Shown here: positions 1 to 5,264 of the stretch, piece by piece
How positions within the stretch are numbered: position 1 is the stretch's first letter
How the letters are laid out: every line of letters starts with the position of its first letter
From: Nitrosomonadales bacterium
Lineage (GTDB): Bacteria > Pseudomonadota > Gammaproteobacteria > Burkholderiales > SG8-41
Assembly: GCA_009885185.1 (NCBI GenBank)
Contig: VFLF01000132.1
Coordinates: 1-5,264, forward strand
Length of the DNA: 5,264 nt
Reading direction: 5' to 3'
Position numbers and translations under genes: made by a program
The notes under the pieces: generated by a model
What the model saw: only the letters and a program-made list of their open reading frames with translations
What the model was told of the DNA's origin: nothing
The model's database searches: none

Positions 1-465
1 GCGGCGCAAGTGTCGTGGGCGGCGCGGCTGCACGAAATCGGCATCTCCGTCGCCTACAGCGGCTACCACCGTCACTCGGCCTACATCGTCGCCAACGCTG
101 ACATGCCGGGCTTCACGCGCGAAGAACAGCACCGCATTTCGCAATTGATACTGGCGCACCGCCGCTCGCTGAAAAAAATCCTGCCCGAACTGGACGCAGC
201 CACCGACTGGCGCATGGTGTTCGCGCTGCGCGTCGCGGCACTGCTGTGCCAGCGGCGCACCGCCAGCAATCCGCGCATCGAATCCGCCCGCGCGGGCGAA
301 AACAAATTCCGCCTGGCAATCGACCCGGCGTGGGTGCTGCGTAACCCGTTGACCAACACCGTGTTGAGAGAAGAAATCCGCGAGTGGGAAAAGATCGGCT
401 TTGACGTGAAAATCAGCGGGCTGTATGAGACGGATGACGGGGCGGAGGTTGAAGCGGGTGATTGA
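1..465 (+). CDS. ppx: Exopolyphosphatase (Ppx/GppA family), C-terminal part, 5' end outside window
   Basis: The frame is open from the first base to a TGA at 463-465, giving 154 residues with no start of their own; the GTG at 10 is internal. The segment matches the C-terminal HD-like domain of bacterial exopolyphosphatase. It has the conserved run LHEIGISVAYSGYHRHSAYI, then ADMPGFTREEQ, LAHRR and a DWRMVFALRVAALL helix, ending in a short beta/alpha tail (LAIDPAWV, LREEIREWEKIGFDV). In this family the enzyme removes terminal phosphates from polyphosphate in the cytoplasm; the actin-like N-terminal ASKHA domains with the catalytic residues lie off the left edge. The HD-like domain helps bind polyphosphate and is not expected to be a phosphohydrolase itself. 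The protein ends in an acidic tail (ETDDGAEVEAGD). GppA is the alternative family member, but the length and end of the domain fit Ppx better. Nothing ties it functionally to the genes downstream. Confidence 0.88.
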   Translation, partial: AAQVSWAARLHEIGISVAYSGYHRHSAYIVANADMPGFTREEQHRISQLILAHRRSLKKILPELDAATDWRMVFALRVAALLCQRRTASNPRIESARAGENKFRLAIDPAWVLRNPLTNTVLREEIREWEKIGFDVKISGLYETDDGAEVEAGD

Positions 466-578
466 ACGGGTGTTGTAGCCCGCGAGCAGCACAGGGTATT
501 CCAGAGACAGCGTCCGGGGACGCCGCAACTTCACCGCAACCCATCTATTACCCGGCCCTGCGCTGCGCTCGAGTTTCA

Positions 579-584
579 TATAAT
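579..584 (+). promoter_or_regulatory. Probable -10 box of the promoter for Bug protein 1
   Basis: TATAAT at 579-584 is a perfect sigma-70 -10 hexamer, 24 bases before the ATG at 608. Transcription would start near 590-592 and leave a leader of about 17 bases that contains the ribosome binding site. There is no recognisable -35 at 16-18 bp spacing (the stretch 555-562 is GC-rich) and no extended -10 TG, so an activator may be needed. It stands out as an AT-rich patch in GC-rich surroundings. Confidence 0.5.
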
Positions 585-592
585 ATGAACTC

Positions 593-600
593 AGGAGGAG
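593..600 (+). promoter_or_regulatory. Strong Shine-Dalgarno sequence for Bug protein 1
   Basis: AGGAGGAG lies seven bases before the ATG at 608 and is near-perfectly complementary to the 16S rRNA 3' end. It fixes the start codon. It is much stronger than anything in front of the three minus-strand genes and suggests high translation of this binding protein. Confidence 0.8.
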
Positions 601-607
601 TCAAAAA

Positions 608-1576
608 ATGAAAGTCATTGCTTTTGCCGCATCCCTGATCACCAGCTTGGGTGCATCGCTGAACACCCACGCCCAAAACTATCCCGACCGCCCGGTACGT
701 TTCGTGGTGAACTTTCCGCCGGGCGGTTCCACCGACTTTACCGCGCGCATCCTCGCGCAGCATCTGCCCGCTGTGTTCGGGCAAACCATCGTGGTGGATA
801 ACCGCGGCGGCGGCGGCGGTAACATCGGCGCGGATATCGTGGCCAAGGCAGCGCCCGACGGTTACACTTTTTTGCTCTCCGCCGAGGGGCCGATCACCAT
901 CAATCCGAGTGTGTATTCGTCGCTGTCGTACAACGCGATACGCGACATTCCGGCGGTGATGCAGGTGATTAAATACGCCAACGTGGTGGTGGTTCATCCG
1001 GGCATACAGGTCAACACGGTGAAGGACTTGATCGCACGCGGCAAATCACAGCCCGGCAAGTTGCGCTATTCGCACCCCGGCGTGGGCACCGGCAACCATC
1101 TCGCGGTGGAACTGTTCAAGATGATGACGGGCACGGATATCACCAGCGTGCCCTACAAAGGCGGCGGGCCGGCGGTGGTGGCCATCATCGGCAACGAGAC
1201 GCAACTGTCATTCGCCACGCCCCCATCGGCCTTACCGCATGTGAAGTCAGGCCGCCTGAAAGCGATTGCCGCCACCAGCGCCAAGCGTTCCGCCGCGCTG
1301 CCGGATCTGCCGACGGTGGCCGAAAGCGGTGTGCCCGGCTTCGCGGTGGACGGCTGGGTAGGCATGTACGCACCCACCGGTACCCCGCCGCGCGCGCTGG
1401 AACGCATGCACGCCGAGTCGATAAAAATCCTGCGTCGTCCCGATATCACCGAACTCGTACTCACCGGCGGCTCGGAAGTCGGCGGCGCATCGATTGAGGA
1501 GTCACGCAAGATTGTGCGCGACGAGACGGCGATGTGGGCTAAGGGGGTGAAATCGACTGGGGTGAAAGTCGAATAG
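608..1576 (+). CDS. Bug/TctC-family tripartite tricarboxylate transporter substrate-binding protein (Bug protein 1)
   Basis: This is a 322-residue secreted solute-binding protein of normal family length. It starts with a Sec signal peptide (hydrophobic residues about 4-18, likely cleaved after THA at 22). The mature part begins QNYPDRPVRFVVNFPPGGSTD, with the Bug hallmark PPGGxxD at 37-43. It continues with VVDNRGGGGGNIGADIVAKAAPDGYT (62-87), VPYKGGGPA (181-189), LPHVKSGRLKAIA (209-221), LPDLPTVAESGVPGF (231-245) and a GW.GMYAPTGTP block (249-260). Bug proteins are two-lobed periplasmic binders of carboxylates and related small molecules, feeding TctAB transporters or signalling. The ligand cannot be predicted here. 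It is a single-gene unit with its own -10 box and strong ribosome binding site, ends in TAG, and converges on the flavoprotein gene 35 bp away. No membrane subunits adjoin it. Family assignment is very secure; specificity is unknown. Confidence 0.95.
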   Translation: MKVIAFAASLITSLGASLNTHAQNYPDRPVRFVVNFPPGGSTDFTARILAQHLPAVFGQTIVVDNRGGGGGNIGADIVAKAAPDGYTFLLSAEGPITINPSVYSSLSYNAIRDIPAVMQVIKYANVVVVHPGIQVNTVKDLIARGKSQPGKLRYSHPGVGTGNHLAVELFKMMTGTDITSVPYKGGGPAVVAIIGNETQLSFATPPSALPHVKSGRLKAIAATSAKRSAALPDLPTVAESGVPGFAVDGWVGMYAPTGTPPRALERMHAESIKILRRPDITELVLTGGSEVGGASIEESRKIVRDETAMWAKGVKSTGVKVE

Positions 1577-1611
1577 CGGGTCGAGCCGGTGGAATAGCGC
1601 AACCCGCGAGG

Positions 1612-3024
1612 CTACCCCGCGCGCGTACCCGCGATGTGCTCCGCCGCACGCAACCCGGTCACGCCGCCTTTTACCAGTCCGCCAGTGTATTCCACTTCCG
1701 GCCCGCCTTCGAGTCCGCCGGTGGCAGCACCCGCCACGTAGAGTCCCGCGATAATCGATCCGTCCTCGTGCAGCGCTTGCGCGTGTTCGTTGATACGGAT
1801 GCCGCCCATGGTGTTGGTGATGCCGGTACACAGCGGCGCGGCGTAAAACGGCGCCTGCGCTATCGGCATCGGTTTGTATTTTTCCGTGGTGCGGCGCGGC
1901 GGTGTCAGGTTGAGCAGCGCGCCGCTGGCGTGCGCGGCGTTATAAGTTTGCACCGATTGCGTGAGCGCTGCCGCCGGCACGCCCATGACTTGCGCCAGCG
2001 CGGCGATGCTCTCGGCCTTTATCATCGTGCCACCCACCGCCGGCAAATGCGGATTTGGCGCGATCAGGCCGTTGCGTCCGAAGCCTTCCCAGATGGCGTG
2101 GTCGAATACCGTGAACGCCGACAACGGATCAGCCAGTTTGGTGATGGCGTTGGCGATATAAACGCCGCCGCGTCCTTCATCGACGAAGCGCGTGCCATCG
2201 GCGCCGATGATGAGGCCGGCGGTGGCCAGCGTATCAAGATACGGATAGGGCCACAGTTGATCGTTGGTCAGCGCATCGCGCGACAGCAAATGACCATAGA
2301 AGCGATCCATGCCCATCAGCTGCGCGCCGATGGCGGACGCCATGCGCAAACCATCGCCGTATCCGGTGCCTGCGCCGCGCTGCTTGAGCTTTTCAGGGTA
2401 CGCGCAGATGTACTGGCGCACCAGATCAGGGTTGCCCTGAAAGCCGCCGTCGGCGATGACCACCGCGCGGGCGGTTAACCGCACCTCGCCATTCGCGGTG
2501 TCCGCGATCACGCCGCACACATGGCCTTGCTCAACCATCAGCGAGCGCGCGCGCGTGCCGCGCTGAATCGCGCCGCCGCGTTTCACCAGATTCTCGCCCA
2601 GCGTGCGCAGCAACACATCGCCCGCGCGGCCCTCCCAATCCAGCCCCGGCCGGCTGCGGCCGGGCGGCGCCAGCACCCAGCGGTGATACGCGGCGCCGCT
2701 GGCTTTCATGAAGCGCATGCCTTCGCCCTGCAGCCAGCTCACCACGCGTCGGCCTTCGACGGCGATGGTGGACGCCAGTGTTTCGCTGACAAAACCGTTG
2801 CTGCCATCAACGATGGCGCGCGTGAGCGCGGCGGGTTCTTCCATGATTTCGCGCATCGCTACGTGCAGCGTGCCGCCGGTGTAGCGCGTGTTGCACAAGT
2901 ATTTTTCCGCGCTGCCTTGTTCGAGCACCAGCGCCTTGAGGCCGAGTTGCGCGGCGCGGTTGGCTACCGTCAGGCCGGCAATGCCGCCGCCGATGACGAT
3001 CAGGTCTGCTGTGAGTGTATTCAT
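1612..3024 (-). CDS. FAD-dependent oxidoreductase, fumarate reductase / tricarballylate dehydrogenase-like flavoprotein
   Basis: This 470-residue protein has the FAD_binding_2 (succinate dehydrogenase/fumarate reductase flavoprotein) layout. It opens with a Rossmann ADP-binding motif, VIGGGIAGL (10-18), with acidic E35 closing the second strand. YTGG (48-51) is the usual flavin-site Ser/Thr-Gly-Gly. VVIADGGFQGN (188-198) corresponds to the family's A-TGGF turn, GYGDGLRMA (221-229) to GDG, and GTRFVDE (277-283) sits in the capping domain. The C-terminal FAD closure is GLYVAGAATGGLEGG (427-441). There is no signal peptide and no haem or Fe-S motif, so it should be a cytoplasmic single-subunit enzyme acting on a C-C bond. 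GITNTMGG (401-408) replaces the HHTMGG of periplasmic fumarate reductases and resembles the tricarballylate dehydrogenase (TcuA) version, as I recall it. The ATG at 3024 is the first in frame and precedes the Rossmann strand by six residues; no Shine-Dalgarno is visible. The substrate is unknown. A carboxylate bound by one of the neighbouring Bug proteins is an inference. Confidence 0.9.
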   Translation of the reverse strand: MNTLTADLIVIGGGIAGLTVANRAAQLGLKALVLEQGSAEKYLCNTRYTGGTLHVAMREIMEEPAALTRAIVDGSNGFVSETLASTIAVEGRRVVSWLQGEGMRFMKASGAAYHRWVLAPPGRSRPGLDWEGRAGDVLLRTLGENLVKRGGAIQRGTRARSLMVEQGHVCGVIADTANGEVRLTARAVVIADGGFQGNPDLVRQYICAYPEKLKQRGAGTGYGDGLRMASAIGAQLMGMDRFYGHLLSRDALTNDQLWPYPYLDTLATAGLIIGADGTRFVDEGRGGVYIANAITKLADPLSAFTVFDHAIWEGFGRNGLIAPNPHLPAVGGTMIKAESIAALAQVMGVPAAALTQSVQTYNAAHASGALLNLTPPRRTTEKYKPMPIAQAPFYAAPLCTGITNTMGGIRINEHAQALHEDGSIIAGLYVAGAATGGLEGGPEVEYTGGLVKGGVTGLRAAEHIAGTRAG

Positions 3025-3045
3025 ATAAGTATTTGTTTTTAAAGT

Positions 3046-3074
3046 ATTTTATAGTGGATCGGCCAAAACAACAA
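3046..3074 (-). promoter_or_regulatory. Candidate sigma-70 promoter for the flavoprotein gene
   Basis: Read on the minus strand, TTGTTG (3074-3069) and TAAAAT (3051-3046) are separated by 17 bp, and an overlapping TATAAA (3053-3048) offers an alternative -10. The -10 matches consensus at five of six positions; the -35 matches only TTG. The start would fall near 3039, giving a leader of about 14 bases with no Shine-Dalgarno. The region is clearly AT-richer than the flanking genes, as expected for a promoter. Confidence 0.4.
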
Positions 3075-3088
3075 ATTCAACGGCATCC

Positions 3089-3160
3089 GCCACAGAGGAC
3101 ACAGAGGTCACAGAGAACCGCGAAGTGCTTTGCCTCTGTGTTCTCTGTGTTCTCTGTGGC
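3089..3160. repeat. 72-bp imperfect palindrome made of 9-bp CACAGAG units (dispersed repeat)
   Basis: The left arm 3089-3115 pairs with 3160-3134 over 27 positions, with one mismatch and two positions that would be G-U in RNA. Inside it, 3120-3124 pairs with 3133-3129 around a GTGC loop, leaving AACC (3116-3119) as a one-sided bulge. Each arm is itself three 9-bp direct units: CACAGAGGA, CACAGAGGT, CACAGAGAA on the left and CTCTGTG units on the right. Repeats with this CACAGAGGACACAGAG pattern recur between genes in many proteobacterial genomes. They produce the spurious peptides HREHREHRG and VFSVFSVA, both encoded here. It lies between the end of the Bug pair and the flavoprotein promoter and could separate their transcripts, although no clean T-tract follows. 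Function and mobility are unknown. Confidence 0.8.
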
Positions 3161-3207
3161 AAAAAGGGTTACGGGTTTTGATCGTCACGCTCAATAGATA
3201 CGTATTT

Positions 3208-4170
3208 CTAATCAAGCCGCATACCTGATGCCTTGACGATGCGGCGCGCTTTTTCGATCTCGTTGCGCACGTAGGCGTCGAAGGCCGCAGGGTCACTGCC
3301 CACCGGATCGGAGCCGTCGCGCGTAAGGCGCTCGATGACATCCGGCGTTTTCAGCGCGCGCGTCACGTCGGCATGCAACTTGGCTATAAGCGGGCGCGGC
3401 GTGGCGGCGCCGGCGAACAAGCCATACCACGTGGTCGCCGCAAAGCCGGGCAACGCCGCCTCGGCGATGCTGGGCACTTGCGGCAACACGGGCGAGCGCG
3501 CGGCCGAGGTCACCGCCAGCGCGCGCAAGCGACCCGCGTTGGTTTGCGGAATCATCAGGAACGTGCTGCCAAACGCCAACTGCAACTGGCCCGCGATGAG
3601 ATCGGTGGTGGCGGGCGCGCCGCCTTTGTACGGCACGTGTATCAGATCAATGCCCGCCATGGATTTAAACAGTTCGCCCGCCAGATGCTGCGGCCCGCCG
3701 TTGCCGGAGGTGCCGTAGCTCAGTTGTCCGGGGCGCTGCTTCGCCAGCGCGATCAGCTCGCGCGCGTTGCGCGCGGGCAGCGACGGATGCACCGTCAGCA
3801 CCAGCGGCGAATTGGCGATTTGCGTGATACCCGCGAAATCGCGCAAGGTGTCGTACGGCAGCTTCGCGTGCAGCGCCGGATTGGTGGTGTGCGGATTGGC
3901 GGTGAGCAGCAGCGTGTATCCATCCGCCGCACTCTTGGCCACCAGATCGGAGCCGATCACCGTGCCGCCGCCCGAGCGATTGTCGATCATCACCTGCTGG
4001 CCCCAGGCTTCGGATAATTTTTGCGCCAGCGAGCGCGCAATCAGGTCGGTGCCGCCGCCGGGGGCAAACGGCACGATGATGCGCACCGGCTTTACCGGGA
4101 ACACCAGTTCCGCGCCGTGCGCGGGCACGACACTCACACACAACAGCATGATGGCTCGAAGTAATGTCAT
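3208..4170 (-). CDS. Bug/TctC-family tripartite tricarboxylate transporter substrate-binding protein (Bug protein 2)
   Basis: This is a 320-residue periplasmic binding protein. The chosen ATG at 4170 starts a typical signal peptide (MTLLRAIMLLCVSVVPAHGA, probable cleavage after A20). The frame extends to an ATG at 4209, but that adds only a Gly-rich stretch lying inside the upstream gene. The Bug hallmarks are all present: KPVRIIVPFAPGGGTD (27-42), MIDNRSGGGTVIGSDLVAKSAADGYT (61-86), VPYKGGAPATTDLIAGQ (179-195), AGRLRALAVTSAARSPVLP (212-230) and TWYGLFAGAATP (247-258). The start overlaps the TGA of Bug protein 3 as ATGA (4170-4167), so the two are co-transcribed and probably translationally coupled. 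By eye it is related to its partner, at perhaps 40-50 percent of positions, so the pair is an old duplication or two recruited family members. Cys11 is not in a lipobox, so this is not a lipoprotein. The ligand is unknown. Confidence 0.94.
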   Translation of the reverse strand: MTLLRAIMLLCVSVVPAHGAELVFPVKPVRIIVPFAPGGGTDLIARSLAQKLSEAWGQQVMIDNRSGGGTVIGSDLVAKSAADGYTLLLTANPHTTNPALHAKLPYDTLRDFAGITQIANSPLVLTVHPSLPARNARELIALAKQRPGQLSYGTSGNGGPQHLAGELFKSMAGIDLIHVPYKGGAPATTDLIAGQLQLAFGSTFLMIPQTNAGRLRALAVTSAARSPVLPQVPSIAEAALPGFAATTWYGLFAGAATPRPLIAKLHADVTRALKTPDVIERLTRDGSDPVGSDPAAFDAYVRNEIEKARRIVKASGMRLD

Positions 4171-5177
4171 TTGCCCGCCAGCCCCGCGTGTTTCACCACC
4201 GCCGCCCACTTGGCGATCTCCGCGCGGATCAGCGCACCGAATGCTTCCGCCGTGCCGCCCGCGGGCTCCGCGCCGTCAGCGCTGATGCGCTCGGAAAACT
4301 CTTTGGTCTTGATGAATTTATTGGCCTCCGCATTCAGACGCGTGATGATCGCGGCCGGCGTGGCGACGGGCGCGAGCAAACCATACCAGCCGATGTATTC
4401 ATAACCCGGCACACCGGATTCGTTCACCGTGGGCACGTCCGGCAGCGAGGCCACGCGCTGCCTGCCGGTGACCGCCAGCGCGCGCACGCGGCCCGTTTTC
4501 AGATGCGGCCCCGCCGCCGGCAGGCTGGCGAAATACATCGACACCTGCCCGCCGATCAGATCGGTCAGCGCCGGCCCGCCGCCTTTGTAGGGCACATGCA
4601 GCAAATCGATTTTCGCCAGCATCTTGAACAGCTCGGTCGCCAGATGCGTAGAGCTGCCGCTGCCGCCGGACGCATAACTTAAATCCGCGGGACGCGCGCG
4701 CGCGAGCTTCACCAGATCGGCGGCGCTGCGCACCGGCACCGACGGATGCGTGAGCACGATGTTCGCCGCCGAGGCAAGCTGCACAATCGGCGCGAGATCC
4801 TTTTCCGGATGAAACGGCATCTTCGGCGCGAGGCTGATGTTCACCGCATGACTGATCGGCACCGCCAGCAGGGTGTAGCCATCCGGCGCGGCCTTGGCGA
4901 CGACCTCGCTGCCGACAATGCCGCCCGCGCCGGGACGGTTATCGACGATCACGTTTTGCCCGAGGCCCTGTTGCATATGCAGCGCGGTCAACCGCGCGGT
5001 GAAATCAATGCCGCCACCGGGGGCGAAGGGCACGATGATGCGTAGCGGGCGGGTGGGGTAGGCCTGTCCTGATCCCTTCGACAAGCTCAGGACGGGCTCT
5101 GTCGAAGCGGTTTGCGCTTGCACGCTTGCGCCAACAGCGCACGCAGCAAAGGCGACGAAGGCCGCCAGCAAACGCAC
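4167..5177 (-). CDS. Bug/TctC-family substrate-binding protein (Bug protein 3), with repeat-derived insert; true start uncertain
   Basis: This Bug-family protein is about 336 residues if it begins at the GTG at 5177. That start gives MRLLAAFVAFAACAVGASVQA as signal peptide (cleavage near residue 21) and has AGGGA about ten bases upstream. The frame stays open to the window edge at 5264, so a start further out cannot be excluded. The added 29 residues are basic, and part of them is encoded by a repeat, so they are probably not translated. Between the signal peptide and the mature start (QAYPTRPLRIIVPFAPGGG) sits STEPVLSLSKGSG (25-37), encoded by an inserted hairpin repeat. Family motifs follow: APGGGID (52-58), VIVDNRPGAGGIVGSEVVAK (76-95), VPYKGGGPALTDLIGGQ (195-211), KTGRVRALAVTGRQR (227-241) and ESGVPGYEYIGWYGLLAP (253-270). 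It is first of a coupled pair, its TGA overlapping the next ATG. No TctA/TctB gene is visible. Confidence 0.9.
   Translation of the reverse strand: MRLLAAFVAFAACAVGASVQAQTASTEPVLSLSKGSGQAYPTRPLRIIVPFAPGGGIDFTARLTALHMQQGLGQNVIVDNRPGAGGIVGSEVVAKAAPDGYTLLAVPISHAVNISLAPKMPFHPEKDLAPIVQLASAANIVLTHPSVPVRSAADLVKLARARPADLSYASGGSGSSTHLATELFKMLAKIDLLHVPYKGGGPALTDLIGGQVSMYFASLPAAGPHLKTGRVRALAVTGRQRVASLPDVPTVNESGVPGYEYIGWYGLLAPVATPAAIITRLNAEANKFIKTKEFSERISADGAEPAGGTAEAFGALIRAEIAKWAAVVKHAGLAGK
5076..5107. repeat. Intragenic palindromic repeat (PVLSLSKG-encoding type) inside Bug protein 3
   Basis: CTTCGACA (5076-5083) is the exact inverse of TGTCGAAG (5100-5107). Pairing continues inward through 5084-5088 with 5098-5094 (one T-G wobble), leaving C5099 bulged and a five-base loop, AGGAC (5089-5093). 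This is the widely dispersed element whose minus-strand reading gives PVLSLSKG. It is normally intergenic or at gene ends. Here it is in frame and free of stops within a secreted protein, directly after the signal peptide. Confidence 0.8.
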
Positions 5178-5231
5178 GCCGCGGTGATCCCTGCCCTTAT
5201 TGCGTTTTGCATAACGCGTGGCAAACCAAAT

Positions 5232-5252
5232 CCGTTCGCCCTGTCGAAGGGC
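5232..5252. repeat. Shortened relative of the same palindromic repeat
   Basis: CCGTTCGCCCTGTCGAAGGGC resembles a common form of the dispersed repeat in which CCCTG is followed by AGCCTG before TCGAAGGGC. Here those six bases are missing, leaving a small TTCG/CGAA stem (5235-5238 with 5245-5248). It shares TGTCGAAG (5242-5249) with the copy at 5100-5107. It lies in the open frame before the probable start of Bug protein 3, which argues that this upstream stretch is really non-coding. The comparison with the full form rests on memory. Confidence 0.5.
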
Positions 5253-5264
5253 GTGGACATGCAA

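Noticed and set aside
510..523. Small hairpin GCGTC/GACGC after the exopolyphosphatase gene
   Set aside because: Five pairs, four-base loop and no following T run; too weak to call a terminator.
474..570. Possible worn repeat between the exopolyphosphatase and Bug genes (GTAGCCCG near 476, GCGCTGCGCTC near 560)
   Set aside because: The fragments recall a common GTAGCCCGG...CGCTGCGCTC intergenic repeat, but they do not line up as an inverted pair and match too poorly to call.
1576..1607. Possible convergent terminator: GCGGGT (1576-1581) with ACCCGC (1602-1607)
   Set aside because: Only six pairs around a 20-base loop and no T-tract on either strand; chance is likely in this GC-rich sequence.
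1636..2478. Long plus-strand open frame (280 codons) opposite the flavoprotein gene
   Set aside because: It is Arg/His/Ala-rich with no domain-like pattern and is the antisense shadow of a clear FAD enzyme in GC-rich DNA.
3089..3160. CRISPR-like array suggested by the 9-bp repeating units
   Set aside because: The units are directly adjacent with no unique spacers and the two halves are inverted; no cas genes are present.
3015..3197. Small plus-strand frame of 60 codons across the intergenic palindrome
   Set aside because: Its QRTQRSQRT and VFSVFSVA segments are direct translations of the 9-bp repeat units, a known source of spurious peptides.
3373..4017. Plus-strand open frame of 214 codons opposite Bug protein 2
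   Set aside because: Composition is dominated by R, Q, A and G, it has no recognisable motif, and the opposite strand encodes an unmistakable Bug protein.
3208..5177. Recent tandem duplication of the two minus-strand Bug genes
   Set aside because: The proteins differ at about half or more of positions by eye, including the binding loops, so any duplication is old.

Overview
The window looks like a chromosomal piece of a GC-rich betaproteobacterium, most likely Burkholderiales or a close relative. Four things point there: an exopolyphosphatase C-terminus of the betaproteobacterial type, three separate Bug/TctC-family periplasmic binding proteins (a family hugely expanded in that group), a CACAGAG-type palindromic repeat, and a repeat that translates as PVLSLSKG, often seen in genomes of this clade. 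This placement is an inference from gene content; no marker gene settles it.

Layout. Bases 1-465 (+) are the 3' end of a Ppx/GppA exopolyphosphatase. Bases 466-607 are non-coding and end in a consensus -10 box (TATAAT, 579-584) and a strong Shine-Dalgarno (593-600). These lead into Bug protein 1 (608-1576, +). Facing it across only 35 bp is an FAD-dependent fumarate-reductase/tricarballylate-dehydrogenase-like flavoprotein (3024-1612, -). Upstream of the flavoprotein lies a 183-bp AT-richer gap (3025-3207). It holds a candidate promoter for the flavoprotein and a 72-bp imperfect palindrome built from 9-bp CACAGAGNN units. Beyond it are two more Bug genes on the minus strand, 4170-3208 and about 5177-4167, joined by an ATGA start/stop overlap. 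The outermost Bug gene has a hairpin repeat inside its reading frame, just after the signal peptide, and a shrunken relative of that repeat in the frame before its probable start.

How the genes may work together. Bug proteins bind small carboxylates, amino acids or similar solutes in the periplasm and deliver them to TctAB-type transporters or act as sensors. The flavoprotein is the only enzyme here that could act on such a ligand; it would oxidise or reduce a C-C bond of a carboxylate in the cytoplasm. No TctA/TctB membrane subunit, regulator or Fe-S partner is visible, so the Bug proteins are orphans within this window. The substrate cannot be read from the sequence. No clearly new biological system is present. 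The most unusual features are the in-frame repeat insertion in a secreted protein and the back-to-back coupled pair of binding proteins.
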